Shown: positions 17,954 through 27,211, counted from the first letter of the stretch. The stretch is 64,000 nt of DNA from Accumulibacter sp. (GCA_024235715.1 JACKLW010000006.1:124001-188000); one strand, 5' to 3'. Notes: generated from the letters alone by a model not told the origin. Translations and numbers: made by a program.

Positions 17954-19351
17954 ATGGCTCTGCACGAGAAGGAAAGCGTCCGCGAACAACTGGAGGACGA
18001 GGTGTACGCCTCGGCCGACTTGTCGATAAGCATGCCGAAATACAGGTTTCCGGTACTCGAACACGATCCGCGACACGCCTATTCGGTGGTCCATGACGAA
18101 CTGATGCTCGACGGCAATGCGCGTCAGAATCTGGCGACCTTCTGCCAGACCTGGGCCGAGCCCGAAGTGCACCAGCTGATGGACGAGTGCATGGACAAGA
18201 ACATGGTCGACAAGGACGAGTATCCGCAGACTGCCGAAATCGAGGCGCGTTGCGTGAACATGCTCGCCGACCTGTGGAAATCGCCGGCCGCGGCGAACAC
18301 CATCGGCTGCTCGACGACCGGGTCGAGCGAAGCGGCGATGCTCGGGGGCATGGCCATGAAGCGGCGCTGGGAGGCCAGGCGAAGGGCGGCGGGCAAATCA
18401 ATCGACAAGCCGAACCTGATAAGCGGCCCGGTGCAGATCTGCTGGCACAAGTTCGCCCGCTACTGGGACATCGAACTGCGCGAAATTCCGCTGGAAGGCG
18501 AGCGCATGCTGATGACGCCCGAGGAAGTTCTCCAGCGCTGTGACGAAAACACGATCGGCGTGGTGCCGACCCTGGGGGTGACCTTCACCTGCCAGTACGA
18601 GCCGGTGAAGGCGGTCGCCGACGCGCTCGATCGACTGGCGAACGAACAGGGACTCGACATCCCGATACACGTCGATGCTGCCAGCGGCGGCTTTCTCGCG
18701 CCGTTCTGTGCGCCCGACCTGGTCTGGGATTTCCGCATTCCGCGGGTCAAGTCGATCAACACGTCGGGGCACAAATTCGGTCTCTCCCCGCTCGGCGTCG
18801 GCTGGATCATCTGGCGGGAAGCCGCCGACCTGCCCGAAGAAATGATCTTCTGGGTCAACTACCTGGGCGGCAACATGCGCGACATCGCCCTGAACTTCTC
18901 GCGGCCGGGTGGGCAGGTCGTCTGCCAGTATTACAACTTTCTGCGCCTCGGCATGGAGGGCTACCGCAAGATCCACAGCGCCTGCTACGAGACCGCCGCC
19001 TACCTCGCCGGCAGGATCGGCAAGCTGGGGCCTTTCGAGATCATCTACGGTGGCGAGATGGGCGGCGGAATCCCGGCCCTGTGCTGGAAGATGAAGGAAG
19101 GCGTCGCGCCGGGCTTCAGTCTCTACGATCTCGCCGACCGCCTGCGCAGCCGCGGCTGGCAGGTGCCGGCCTACGCGCTTCCGGCGAATCGTCAGGACCT
19201 GGTGATTCAGCGGATCCTCGTTCGTCACGGCGTTAGCCGCGATCTGGCGACGCTGCTGGTCGACGATATTCAGCGCGCGCTCGACTACTTTGCCAGGCAC
19301 CCGACGCCGGTGGCGATGAGTGCCGAAGAAGCGTCCGGATTCCATCACTGA
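17954..19351 (+). CDS. gadB: Glutamate decarboxylase
   Basis: The 465-residue PLP enzyme matches GadA/B in length. Visible motifs are '[19 protein letters not shown]', '[14 protein letters not shown]' and the Schiff-base Lys in '[14 protein letters not shown]' near 274. The C-terminus ends 'GFHH', like the E. coli tail whose penultimate His closes the active site at neutral pH. It converts glutamate to GABA and CO2 in the cytoplasm, consuming a proton. No GadC-type glutamate/GABA antiporter, glutaminase or gad regulator is nearby, so the context does not tell whether it serves acid resistance or a GABA shunt. Confidence 0.95.
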   Translation: MALHEKESVREQLEDEVYASADLSISMPKYRFPVLEHDPRHAYSVVHDELMLDGNARQNLATFCQTWAEPEVHQLMDECMDKNMVDKDEYPQTAEIEARCVNMLADLWKSPAAANTIGCSTTGSSEAAMLGGMAMKRRWEARRRAAGKSIDKPNLISGPVQICWHKFARYWDIELREIPLEGERMLMTPEEVLQRCDENTIGVVPTLGVTFTCQYEPVKAVADALDRLANEQGLDIPIHVDAASGGFLAPFCAPDLVWDFRIPRVKSINTSGHKFGLSPLGVGWIIWREAADLPEEMIFWVNYLGGNMRDIALNFSRPGGQVVCQYYNFLRLGMEGYRKIHSACYETAAYLAGRIGKLGPFEIIYGGEMGGGIPALCWKMKEGVAPGFSLYDLADRLRSRGWQVPAYALPANRQDLVIQRILVRHGVSRDLATLLVDDIQRALDYFARHPTPVAMSAEEASGFHH

Positions 19352-19444
19352 GGCGCTCATGACAGGGCGTCGGGTGCGATCTGCAGCAGCGCCCGCCATC
19401 GAACAATTTTTGCCAATCATCCCGTTTTCAGGAGTTTCCCCGCC

Positions 19445-20131
19445 ATGTCCATGCAACTCTGTATCGGCAACAAGAATTACTCGTCCTGGTCGATGCGCCC
19501 GTGGGTACTGCTCAGGCAGGCCGAGATTCCCTTTGCCGAGGTGATGCTCCGCTTCGATGCCTTCACCCCCGACTCGAAGTTCAAGAGCGAAGTCGCGCGT
19601 TGCAGCCCCGCCGGGCGGGTGCCGGTGCTGGTGGACGACGGCCTGGCGGTCTGGGACACGCTGGCGATCGCCGAGTACCTGGCGGAGAAGTATCCCGATC
19701 GCTTGTTGTGGCCCGCTGACCGGCGGGCGCGTGCCCGCGCACGCAGCATTTGCGCCGAGATGCACGCCGGCTTCGGCGCCCTGCGCGACCACTTCCCGAT
19801 GAATATCGAGGCCAGCCTGCCCGAAGTGGGGCAGCGCATTCTGCGTGAGCAGGCGGACGTGCGAGGCGATGTCGATCGACTCGTGCGGATGTGGAGCGAA
19901 CTGCTGGCTGCGCATGGCGGGCCGCTGCTGTTCGGCGGGTTCAGCATCGCGGATGCCTTCTTCGCGCCGGTGGTCAAGCGCCTGGTGACCTACGGCGTGC
20001 CGCTTCCGCCGATGATTGACGCCTATGTCGAGCAGGTGCAGGCGCTGCCCGGGGTTGCCGCCTGGACCACTGACGCGCTGGCCGAGCACGACTTCCTTGA
20101 CTTCGAGGAGCCCTATCGAACCCGTGCCTGA
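19445..20131 (+). CDS. Glutathione S-transferase family protein
   Basis: The 228-residue protein starts 'LCIGNKNYSSWSMRPWVLLRQAEIPF', the thioredoxin-fold G-site with catalytic Ser/Tyr candidates. It continues 'RVPVLVDDGLAVWDTLAIAEYLAEKYP' (cis-Pro and the glutathione-binding Asp/Thr) and an all-helical C-terminal domain to about 215. The 'NKNYSSWSMRPW' opening is typical of a betaproteobacterial GST subgroup. Its substrate is unknown. It follows the decarboxylase by 93 bases, and a ribosome site (AGGAG) precedes the start. Confidence 0.88.
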   Translation: MSMQLCIGNKNYSSWSMRPWVLLRQAEIPFAEVMLRFDAFTPDSKFKSEVARCSPAGRVPVLVDDGLAVWDTLAIAEYLAEKYPDRLLWPADRRARARARSICAEMHAGFGALRDHFPMNIEASLPEVGQRILREQADVRGDVDRLVRMWSELLAAHGGPLLFGGFSIADAFFAPVVKRLVTYGVPLPPMIDAYVEQVQALPGVAAWTTDALAEHDFLDFEEPYRTRA

Positions 20132-20199
20132 GAGGCTGGGGTGAGAATCCAGGGCCGCGTCGGCTATCATGGCGGGATCGGAGTTTGCAGGAGGCCGAA

Positions 20200-20958
20200 T
20201 TGCGTGCAGCACGCATACTGTTCATCGCCATGTGCCTGCAGTCCGGCGGTGGAGTTGGCGCTACCGACATCGAGCGCTGTGGCGCTGGCCGGGTCGAGCT
20301 CGCAGCGAGCACGGCTGGCGCGACGGACCTGGGCCTGGCCTGCGAAGCGGTGAGCATCGGTGTCGAGTTCATGCGCTCGCTGGGCTTCGCCAGCGAAGTG
20401 GCGGTGCGCGTGAAAGTGGTCGACGAGCTGCCCATGCCGCATGGAATCGCCTTGTTGGGCCAATACGATCCCAAGGTCTCCGAGATTCGTGTTCTTTCGC
20501 TCCAGCAGTTCGTGGCTGCGTGCGCCGATGATCCGCCCTTCGGCTGTCCACCGGCTGCCGACATCTACCGCAGTTTCGTTGTCCATGAGGTCGTGCATGC
20601 GCTCACCGACCTTGCCCTCGCCGGCCGAGTCGTCCCAAGATTGAAACTGGAGTACCTGGCTTACGTGGCTCAACTCGCCAGCCTGCCGGACGCGTTGCGC
20701 GAGCAGTTGATCGCGGCCAGCGGCGTGCGCGGTTTCGAGCACGAGAACGATATCAATGCCTTTGTCTATTTTGCGGCGCCGAATCGTTTTGGAATAATGT
20801 GCTATCTGCACTACCGCCGACCGGAGAATGGCGATGCCTACTTGCAGCAAATCCTCGGAACAACAACCCGGGCTGGACGCGTGCCGCCGTCCATCCCGGG
20901 TTTGCCAAAGACTGACCGTGATGGCGTTGCTCGCTCTGCTGGCCGCCTGCACGACTGA
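20200..20958 (+). CDS. Putative secreted zinc metallopeptidase-like protein (HExxH)
   Basis: The protein has about 252 residues. A short hydrophobic start ('ARILFIAMCLQSGGGVGA') is a plausible signal peptide. The central 'FVVHEVVHALTD' gives HEVVH, a gluzincin/minigluzincin-type zinc site, near residue 131. 'FEHENDINAFVYFAAPNRFG' follows, with Glu/Asn residues that could supply the third ligand. TTG 20200 is preferred because CAGGAGG lies five bases before it; another TTG sits at 20185. The last ~125 bases overlap the next gene, so the C-terminal 30-40 residues may be non-conserved. The name rests on the motif and signal only. Confidence 0.6.
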   Translation: MRAARILFIAMCLQSGGGVGATDIERCGAGRVELAASTAGATDLGLACEAVSIGVEFMRSLGFASEVAVRVKVVDELPMPHGIALLGQYDPKVSEIRVLSLQQFVAACADDPPFGCPPAADIYRSFVVHEVVHALTDLALAGRVVPRLKLEYLAYVAQLASLPDALREQLIAASGVRGFEHENDINAFVYFAAPNRFGIMCYLHYRRPENGDAYLQQILGTTTRAGRVPPSIPGLPKTDRDGVARSAGRLHD

Positions 20959-21433
20959 GCCGAGCCGCCTTGCCGTTTACCAGAAGGAAGGTTTCGAGCC
21001 CGACGAGACCTTCTCGCGTCTCTTCGACGCCAGCGTCGAAGAGACCTGCGAAGCGGCGCGCCGCGCGCTGCTCAGCCAGGGCTACCGGCTGACCACGCAG
21101 GTGCACGATTTCGTCAGCGGCAGCAAGAGCTTCCAGCCCGAGGGCGAGGTGCATGTGCAGATCGTCTTCAACGTCGTCTGCGCCCCGGTGGGCACGGGCG
21201 GCAAGTTGGCGACGGCGTACGTGAGCGCGGTGCAGGACCGCTACATGCTCAAGAAGAACCCCAATTCGGCGAGTGTCGGCGTGGCGGCGATCGGCTCGCT
21301 GTCGATCCCGCTCACGGCGTCCGGTGACTCGCTGGTCAAGGTGGCCAGCGAAACGATTCCCGCCGGGCGTTTCTACGATCGCTTCTTCGCGCTGATGCAG
21401 CACAATCTGCCCATGTCGGCGGGCGAGCGCTAG
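20834..21433 (+). CDS. Predicted outer-membrane lipoprotein, DUF2242-like
   Basis: The protein has a basic N-terminal stretch, then 'VMALLALLAACTTEPS', a clear lipobox (LAAC). The mature ~165-residue part contains 'SVEETCEAARRALLSQGYRLT' and 'GEVHVQIVFNVVCAPVG', which resembles DUF2242 lipoproteins. ATG 20834 is chosen since GGAGA lies six bases upstream; ATG 20828 abuts it, and ATG 20921 right at the signal peptide lacks a ribosome site. The long start overlaps the preceding gene by about 125 bases in another frame. It is probably co-transcribed with the upstream gene. Function is unknown. Confidence 0.7.
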   Translation: MPTCSKSSEQQPGLDACRRPSRVCQRLTVMALLALLAACTTEPSRLAVYQKEGFEPDETFSRLFDASVEETCEAARRALLSQGYRLTTQVHDFVSGSKSFQPEGEVHVQIVFNVVCAPVGTGGKLATAYVSAVQDRYMLKKNPNSASVGVAAIGSLSIPLTASGDSLVKVASETIPAGRFYDRFFALMQHNLPMSAGER

Positions 21434-21757
21434 GTGCCGGGCGGCGGAAACGGCGGCAGCGCAGCGCGACGAATGCTGCGCGCCGTGGTCCTCGGCGTCC
21501 GGCCGAAGGCGCACGCTGGCCGCGCCCGGTCCGCGGCGTCCGGCAAGGCTGCGCGACACGCGCGGGCGGCGCGGCTATTATGACGAGCGTCAGGGTCGGC
21601 TGCGGATGTGCGCGGCAGATATTGATCTCTCCCGCCGCCAGCCCCGAGGCTGGTGCCCGGCAAGGCGTGCGGCCCGCTGCCGGTTGTCCAGCCGCCGTGC
21701 CTTGAAGTCAGACGACACGCATCCTGTGGATGCCAACTTTCGGAAAGGGAACTGCCC
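21434..21757 (+). other. Gene-free gap before the AI-2E permease
   Basis: About 320 bases with no convincing gene. It is very GC-rich at the left (GCGCG runs). A TATTAT near 21576-21581 could be a -10, but no good -35 was found. No terminator with a T tract and no tRNA-like fold were seen. Confidence 0.5.
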
Positions 21758-22882
21758 GTGAACATGCCCTTCAAGCCCGATCTCGCGCTCGAGAAGCGCT
21801 TGTCCGACAAGCTCCTGGACGTCTTCATCAGGGCCGGTCTGGTCATTGCCCTGGTGATGCTGTGTTACCGGATCTTCTCGCCCTTTCTGGGCTTGATGAT
21901 GTGGGCGCTGATTCTGGCGATCACCCTCTACCCGCTGCATCAGAAGCTGGCGGGCAGCCTCGGCGGCAGGCAGGGTCGCGCGGCTACCCTGCTGGTCCTG
22001 GCGGGCATCGCCCTGATCGTAGTGCCGACCGCCCTGCTGGCCAGTTCAATGGGCGATTCGATTCATCAGCTGATTGCCGGCGTCAAAGACAATACTTTCG
22101 CGATCCCGGCGCCTCCCGAGAAAGTGGCCGAGTGGCCGCTGGTCGGCGAGAAGCTCGCGGCCGCCTGGTCGATGGCGCACTCGGACCTGCCGGCGTTCAT
22201 ACAGAAGTTGCAACCGCAAATCGGCAGCCTGGCCAAGAAAGCCCTGGGGATGGTTGCCAGCATCGGCAGCGGCATGCTGATGTTTCTGTTCTCGTTCATC
22301 ATTGCCGGCGTGATCATGACTTTCGGCGAATCTGGCGAGCGGGGTGCGCGGGCGATATTCGACCGCGTGGCTGGCAAGGCGCGCGGTGAAGAACTCAACA
22401 AGCTGTCGACGGCAACGGTGCGCGCGGTGGCCATGGGCGTCATCGGGGTGGCCTTCATCCAGGCTATCGTCGTCGGGCTGGCCTTGCTGGTCGCCGGCAT
22501 TCCCTGGGCCGGAGTGCTGGCGCTGGTGATGCTCCTGTTGGGCATCGCGCAGGTCCCGGCACTGCTGGTTACCCTGCCGGCGATCGCCTATATGTGGACC
22601 ATCGGCGATTACGGTACGGTTGCCGCCGCCAGCTACAGCGTGCTGCTGATCGTTGCCGGTTCGGCCGACAACGTGCTGAAACCGCTGATGCTCGGTCGCG
22701 GCGTCGATGCGCCGATGCCCGTGGTCCTGCTCGGCGCACTGGGCGGCATGGCCGCCACCGGCATCCTCGGCATGTTCGTCGGCGCGACCTTGCTGGCCCT
22801 GGGTTACCAGATCTTCATGGGCTGGGTGGAAGCGCGCGACGAGTTGGAGCAGGCTGTGGATGATTCGCAGCCGGTCGCCTGA
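21758..22882 (+). CDS. AI-2E family (PerM/YdiK-type) permease
   Basis: The 374-residue polytopic membrane protein has an N-terminal pair of TM helices ('GLVIALVMLCYRIFSPFLGLMMWALILAITLYP', split here by charged residues). A soluble middle part (~100-180) is followed by the characteristic C-terminal block 'IAQVPALLVTLPAIAYMW' and 'GSADNVLKPLMLGRGVDAPMPVVLLGALGG'. The family includes TqsA but most members have unknown substrates. GTG 21758, with AAAGGGA eight bases upstream, is preferred to ATG 21764. It ends 12 bases before the outer-membrane factor gene, so it probably heads the efflux operon. Confidence 0.85.
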   Translation: MNMPFKPDLALEKRLSDKLLDVFIRAGLVIALVMLCYRIFSPFLGLMMWALILAITLYPLHQKLAGSLGGRQGRAATLLVLAGIALIVVPTALLASSMGDSIHQLIAGVKDNTFAIPAPPEKVAEWPLVGEKLAAAWSMAHSDLPAFIQKLQPQIGSLAKKALGMVASIGSGMLMFLFSFIIAGVIMTFGESGERGARAIFDRVAGKARGEELNKLSTATVRAVAMGVIGVAFIQAIVVGLALLVAGIPWAGVLALVMLLLGIAQVPALLVTLPAIAYMWTIGDYGTVAAASYSVLLIVAGSADNVLKPLMLGRGVDAPMPVVLLGALGGMAATGILGMFVGATLLALGYQIFMGWVEARDELEQAVDDSQPVA

Positions 22883-22894
22883 GGCCGCCTGCAG

Positions 22895-24454
22895 GTGCCG
22901 GTGAGGCGAACGGGCCGGATCGTGGCAGTCAGCGGGGCCATGGTGCTCAGCGCCTGCACTACGGTGGGGCCTGACTTCAAGCCGCCGCTGCTGCCCTCGT
23001 GGCTGGCCGACTGGTCCGGTGGTTCGCTGGCAGCACTGGCCGCGGGGAGGACGGGGCGTTCATCGGCGGTCACTCGGGAATGGTGGCGCAGCCTCGACGA
23101 CCCCGTGCTCGATGCGCTGATCGACGAGGCGCTGCGCAGGAACCCCAATGTGCGCATTGCCGGGCTGCGGATTCTCGAGGCGCGCGCCAATCTCGGCATC
23201 GCGGGCAGTACGCTCTACCCGCAGGTGCAGCAGCTCAGCGGCGAAGCACTGCGTGTCGGACAGCGTCAGGACGGTGGGCCGAACAGCGCCTTCAGCAGCT
23301 ATGGGCTGGGCTTCGGTATCGGCTGGGAACTCGACTTCTGGGGCAAGTTCCGGCGCAGTATCGAGGCGGCGGATGCCAGCTATTTCGCGAGCCTGGCGCA
23401 GTATGACGACGTGCAGGTGTTGATGGCCGCGCAGGTCGCGACCCTGTATGCGACGGTTCGAACCCTCGAGGTGCGTTTGCAGATCGCCGGCGAGAATGCT
23501 GCCCTGCAGGCGCGCAGCCTGCAAATCACCGAGCGGCGGTTCAGGAGTGGCAATGACGCCGAACTCGACGTGCAGCAGGCGAAGAGCCAGTACCTGAGTA
23601 CGCTGGCTGCCATTCCACAGCTGGAGAATGGCCTGCGGCAGGCGCAGAACGCGCTTGCCACGCTGCTCGTCCGGGCACCTGGACCGTTGCCTGAAATGGC
23701 GGCCGGTCGCGGCCGCATTCCGAACGCGCAGCTCGAGCTGATTGCGGACATGCCTGCCGATCTGCTGCGCCGCCGCCCGGATGTACGGGCGGCCGAGATG
23801 CAGCTGGCGGCTCAGTCGGCGCTGATTGGCGTCAGCGAGGCCGAGCTCTACCCGGCGATCAGTCTGCTCGGTTCGCTGGGCGTCTCGGGCACCTCCCTGA
23901 GCGCTTCGAGAAACACCTTCGACTGGGCAGTCGGCCCCAGCCTGACCTGGAACGTCTTCGACCATGGCCGCTTGAGCAATCAGGTCCTGGTCCAGGATGC
24001 CCGCTTCCAGCAGCTCTTCGAGCAGTATCAGGCAACGGTACTGAGCGCGGCCCGCGAGGTTGACGACGCCGCCGTTGCTTTTGCCAAAGGCCGTGAGCAG
24101 ACGGTGCTGCTTGCCGAAGCGGTGACCGCGTCGCGGCGCTCGCTGGCGATTGCGAATATCCAGTACCGGGAAGGACTGACCGGTTTCGAACGGGTGCTCG
24201 ATTCACAGCGTGCGCTGTTCGGCCAGCAGGAACGCGAGGTCAACGCGCTCGGCGATGTCGCGAAGAGCCTGATCGCTCTCTACAAGGCGATGGGCGGTGG
24301 CTGGCAAGCCGGCCGTAGCCGTCCCTTGCTGGATGACGCCACGCGCGAGACGATGGGCGAGCGCAGCGACTGGCAGGAGATGTTGGCCACGCCCTTGCCA
24401 CCCGCTTCCCGCTCCCTGCCGGCAGCCGTGGAAAACCCGGAGGGAGAGCAATGA
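22895..24454 (+). CDS. NodT-family outer-membrane efflux lipoprotein
   Basis: The 519-residue protein begins with a lipobox ('AMVLSACTTVGPDFKPP'), the classic opening of NodT/OprM-type outer-membrane channels. Two TolC-type OEP repeats follow ('WWRSLDDPVLDALIDEALRRNP', then 'IPNAQLELIADMPADLLRRRPDVRAAE'). It should form the trimeric outer-membrane duct of a tripartite pump. GTG 22895 is the start used; GTG 22901 is also possible. Its stop overlaps the HlyD start (ATGA). The unusual C-terminal tail (~40 residues, basic/Pro-rich) is not part of the OEP domain. Confidence 0.92.
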   Translation: MPVRRTGRIVAVSGAMVLSACTTVGPDFKPPLLPSWLADWSGGSLAALAAGRTGRSSAVTREWWRSLDDPVLDALIDEALRRNPNVRIAGLRILEARANLGIAGSTLYPQVQQLSGEALRVGQRQDGGPNSAFSSYGLGFGIGWELDFWGKFRRSIEAADASYFASLAQYDDVQVLMAAQVATLYATVRTLEVRLQIAGENAALQARSLQITERRFRSGNDAELDVQQAKSQYLSTLAAIPQLENGLRQAQNALATLLVRAPGPLPEMAAGRGRIPNAQLELIADMPADLLRRRPDVRAAEMQLAAQSALIGVSEAELYPAISLLGSLGVSGTSLSASRNTFDWAVGPSLTWNVFDHGRLSNQVLVQDARFQQLFEQYQATVLSAAREVDDAAVAFAKGREQTVLLAEAVTASRRSLAIANIQYREGLTGFERVLDSQRALFGQQEREVNALGDVAKSLIALYKAMGGGWQAGRSRPLLDDATRETMGERSDWQEMLATPLPPASRSLPAAVENPEGEQ

Positions 24455-25593
24455 GTGAAAAAGCCGTAACACCGACCGAGGCGCCAGCGCCTGCTGCACC
24501 AGAGCCACCGGCGGAGAAGCCAGGCGTCGGGACGCGGATCGGCTCGCTGACCGTCGTCGCGCTGATCTGCGCCAGTCTGCTCTGGTATTTTGCTGCCGAT
24601 CGCCTGACCCCCTACACCTCGCAAGCCAGGGTGCAGGCCTTTGTCGTGCCGGTGGCTGCCGAGGTGGCGGGCAAGGTGCTCAGCGTGCATGTGAAGAACA
24701 ACGACGATGTGCAACGCGGCGAGCCGCTCTTCGACATCGATCCCAGCCAGTACGAGATCGCCCTGCAACGCGCGCGCTCGGACTATGAATCGGTGCGCCG
24801 TTCGGTGAATGCTGCGAGTGCGGCGGTCGAAGCGGCGCGCGCCGCGTTGCAGGCCGCGCAGGCCAATCACGTCAAGGCCGAGAAGGATGCGACGCGGCAG
24901 GAGAGACTCTATGCCGAGGATCCCGGCGCCATTTCGGTGCGCCGCCTGGAAAGCGCGCAGGCGACCCGGGTACAGGCGCGCAGTCAGGAAAAGGCTGCCG
25001 AGGCCGACTTGCGCCGGGCGCAGGAGTCAGCCGGCGAGAGCGATGAAAACAACTCACAGTTGCTGAGCGCGCGTTCGGCCATCGCGAAGGCCGAGCTTGA
25101 CCTGCAGCGCACCCGCGTGCTGGCGCCCGCCCGCGGTCTGGTCACCGATCTGCGTACCGAAGTCGGGCAGTTCGCCCAGGCCGGGGCGCCGGCGATGACC
25201 TTGATCACCATCCACGATTTCTGGATCAATGCCGACCTCACCGAGAACAACCTCGGCAATGTCGACGCCGGCGACGAGGTCGCCATCGTGCTCGACGTGT
25301 GGCCTGGTGAAGTGTTCAAGGGGCGCGTGCGCAGTGTCGGCAGCGGCGTCAGTTCGGGCAAGCAGACGTCGCCTGGAGCACTGCCGACGATCGAGAACAG
25401 CCGTGACTGGCTGCGGCAGGCGCAGCGCTTTCCGGTGGTGGTCGAGTTCGACCCTGCCGAAGGCAAGCGCTTGCCCGACATACGGATCGGCGGCCAGGCC
25501 GAGGTGCTGGTCTATACCGGCGAGCATCCGCTGATGAACTTCCTCGGGGCCGGCTATATCAGGCTGATGAGCCTGCTCTCGTATCTCTATTGA
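24451..25593 (+). CDS. HlyD/EmrA-type membrane-fusion protein
   Basis: The 380-residue periplasmic adaptor has a Pro/Ala-rich cytosolic head and one TM at about 29-50. A biotinyl-lipoyl-like half is seen ('VVPVAAEVAGKVLSVHVKNNDDVQRGEPLF'), then a long coiled-coil hairpin (~105-210), the second lipoyl half ('RTRVLAPARGLVTDLRTEVGQFAQAG') and a beta-barrel domain. The layout is that of EmrA/AaeA. It links the outer-membrane factor upstream and the DUF2955 permease downstream. The ATGA overlap with the upstream gene shows tight coupling. Confidence 0.93.
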   Translation: MSEKAVTPTEAPAPAAPEPPAEKPGVGTRIGSLTVVALICASLLWYFAADRLTPYTSQARVQAFVVPVAAEVAGKVLSVHVKNNDDVQRGEPLFDIDPSQYEIALQRARSDYESVRRSVNAASAAVEAARAALQAAQANHVKAEKDATRQERLYAEDPGAISVRRLESAQATRVQARSQEKAAEADLRRAQESAGESDENNSQLLSARSAIAKAELDLQRTRVLAPARGLVTDLRTEVGQFAQAGAPAMTLITIHDFWINADLTENNLGNVDAGDEVAIVLDVWPGEVFKGRVRSVGSGVSSGKQTSPGALPTIENSRDWLRQAQRFPVVVEFDPAEGKRLPDIRIGGQAEVLVYTGEHPLMNFLGAGYIRLMSLLSYLY

Positions 25594-25603
25594 GCATCGC
25601 CCG

Positions 25604-26632
25604 ATGACGCGCGCCGACAAGGCTGTGCTGCGCCTGGCAAGCGGACTGTTTCTGGCGGTGCTGCTGGCCTATGGCCTGGCGTTGCCGATGCCGTTCGTGG
25701 TCTGTCTGCTGGCGGTGATGATGCTCTGCAAGCCGGGGCCGCCGCTGCCGATGCTCAAGGGCGTACTGGTCGCCCTGTTGCTCGGCGCGCTGATCGTCGG
25801 CGGTGTTCTGATGGTGCCGCTGTTGCAGCATTATGTGCTGAGTGGCGTCATGCTGACTGGCCTCGTGCTCTACGCGCTGTTTTTCTTTGGCCTGCGCACT
25901 GCCAATCCCCTGACCATGATTCTGGTCGTCTCTTTCACCCTGGTGCCGGTCGCCGGGGTGGCGGCACAGGCGCTGGTGACCGTGATCAGCGTCGCTTTGA
26001 TGGTCGGGGTTCTGGTCGGGGTTGTCGTCAATGGCGTTTCACACGCCTTCTTTCCCGACCCTCCCGAACTCCCGGACAGTGCCGCAAAGCCACCGCCAGT
26101 CGGCCGCGAGGCGGCGAGCTGGATCGCCCTGCGGGCAACGCTGATCGTCCTGCCGGTCTTCGTCCTCGCCCTGAGCAATCCGTCCTTCTACCTGGCAGCG
26201 ATCATGAAGACGGTCGCGCTGGCGCAGCAGGCGGGTTCTGCCCGAGCCCGGTCGGCAGGGCGGGAACTGGTCGGCTCGACGCTGATGGGCGCCTGGATGG
26301 CGATGCTGGTCTGGTTTGGCCTGTCCATGTGGCCGAACCTGTGGATGCTGATGCTGTGGGTCACGGGCGCCGCCCTGTGGAGCGGCGCGCGCATTTTCGG
26401 GGTCAGGGCGAGCGCGTTTTCTCCCTCGTTCTGGAGCAATGCGCTGCTGACGATGCTCATCCTGCTCGGGCCCGCGATCGAGGACAGCGCCAACGGCAGC
26501 AATGTTCTGGCTGCATCGGCCCGTCGCATCGTTCTCTTCGTCGGGGTCTCGCTCTATGCCTGGGCAACGGTCTGGGTCCTCGAGCGCTGGCGCGCCTCGC
26601 GTTCGCAGGCGCTGTTTTTCGATCGTGGTTGA
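25604..26632 (+). CDS. DUF2955 (FUSC-like) inner-membrane efflux permease
   Basis: The 342-residue protein has about ten hydrophobic segments in two blocks, separated by a soluble loop near 150-170 ('FFPDPPELPDSAAKPPPVGREAAS'). The N-terminal part matches DUF2955, a relative of the FUSC/AaeB fusaric-acid and aromatic-acid exporters, which work with HlyD-type adaptors such as the gene ten bases upstream. A proton-coupled export role for aromatic or other weak acids is inferred from the family, not shown. It is followed 15 bases later by the channel-like gene. Confidence 0.85.
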   Translation: MTRADKAVLRLASGLFLAVLLAYGLALPMPFVVCLLAVMMLCKPGPPLPMLKGVLVALLLGALIVGGVLMVPLLQHYVLSGVMLTGLVLYALFFFGLRTANPLTMILVVSFTLVPVAGVAAQALVTVISVALMVGVLVGVVVNGVSHAFFPDPPELPDSAAKPPPVGREAASWIALRATLIVLPVFVLALSNPSFYLAAIMKTVALAQQAGSARARSAGRELVGSTLMGAWMAMLVWFGLSMWPNLWMLMLWVTGAALWSGARIFGVRASAFSPSFWSNALLTMLILLGPAIEDSANGSNVLAASARRIVLFVGVSLYAWATVWVLERWRASRSQALFFDRG

Positions 26633-26647
26633 AAGGGGGAACGCGGC

Positions 26648-27094
26648 ATGACCTTGATTGATCTGGCGATCGGCCTGCCGACCATGTTGGCATGCCTGAT
26701 CCTGCAGGTGTCGGTGACCTTCTGGGTGGTCAAGTACTACCTTCGCCTGTCCGCCGGGCAGTTGGCGAAGAGCGGATGGCTGGCCGGCATTCGCCCGCTG
26801 ATGATGGTGATGGTGGTCATGATGGCAGGCAATTTCCTGCAGATGGCGATCTGGGGAGCAATCTTCCTCTTCCTGGGAGAGTTCGACAGCATGCACGCGG
26901 CCTTCTACCATTCGGCGGTCAACTTCACCACGCTCGGCTATGGCGACCTGGTCATGAGCGACGAGCGGAAATTGCTGGGCCCCCTGGAGGCCGCCAACGG
27001 CGTGTTGATGTTCGCCATAACCAGCGCGGCGCTGATGTCGGTGCTGCAGCACATGATCAAGGCGCACCTGGTGAGCGGCGAGAAGAAGCAGTGA
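26648..27094 (+). CDS. Small potassium-channel-like membrane protein
   Basis: The 148-residue protein has TM segments at about 8-30 and 45-75, a pore loop with the K+ selectivity filter 'TTLGYGD' near 95-101, and a final TM at about 115-140. The pore-loop context 'FYHSAVNFTTLGYGDLVMS' matches two-TM ion-channel (Ion_trans_2) proteins. Four subunits would form a pore. It closes the efflux operon, 15 bases after the permease, with a good GGGGGA-type ribosome site. There is no RCK/TrkA_N regulatory domain. Why a K+ pore accompanies an exporter is not clear; charge compensation is one idea. Confidence 0.8.
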   Translation: MTLIDLAIGLPTMLACLILQVSVTFWVVKYYLRLSAGQLAKSGWLAGIRPLMMVMVVMMAGNFLQMAIWGAIFLFLGEFDSMHAAFYHSAVNFTTLGYGDLVMSDERKLLGPLEAANGVLMFAITSAALMSVLQHMIKAHLVSGEKKQ

Positions 27095-27190
27095 CGGCAC
27101 CGATCTGAAGGGTGTTCTTCTGCTGCTTGGCGTGCTGGCGGCCTGCAGCCGCTTCGTGCAGCGGGATGCGCGGCAGACAGCGGAACGCAA

Positions 27191-27211
27191 GAAGCCCGCC
27201 TGGCGGCGGGC
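27191..27211 (-). terminator. Probable intrinsic terminator after pccA
   Basis: A GC-rich hairpin has 7-bp arms GCCCGCC and GGCGGGC (27194-27211) and a 4-base loop. Read on the minus strand it is followed by TTCTTG, a short imperfect T run. It lies about 40 bases after the pccA stop. It could also stop the plus-strand operon, but there is no T run on that side. Confidence 0.6.
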
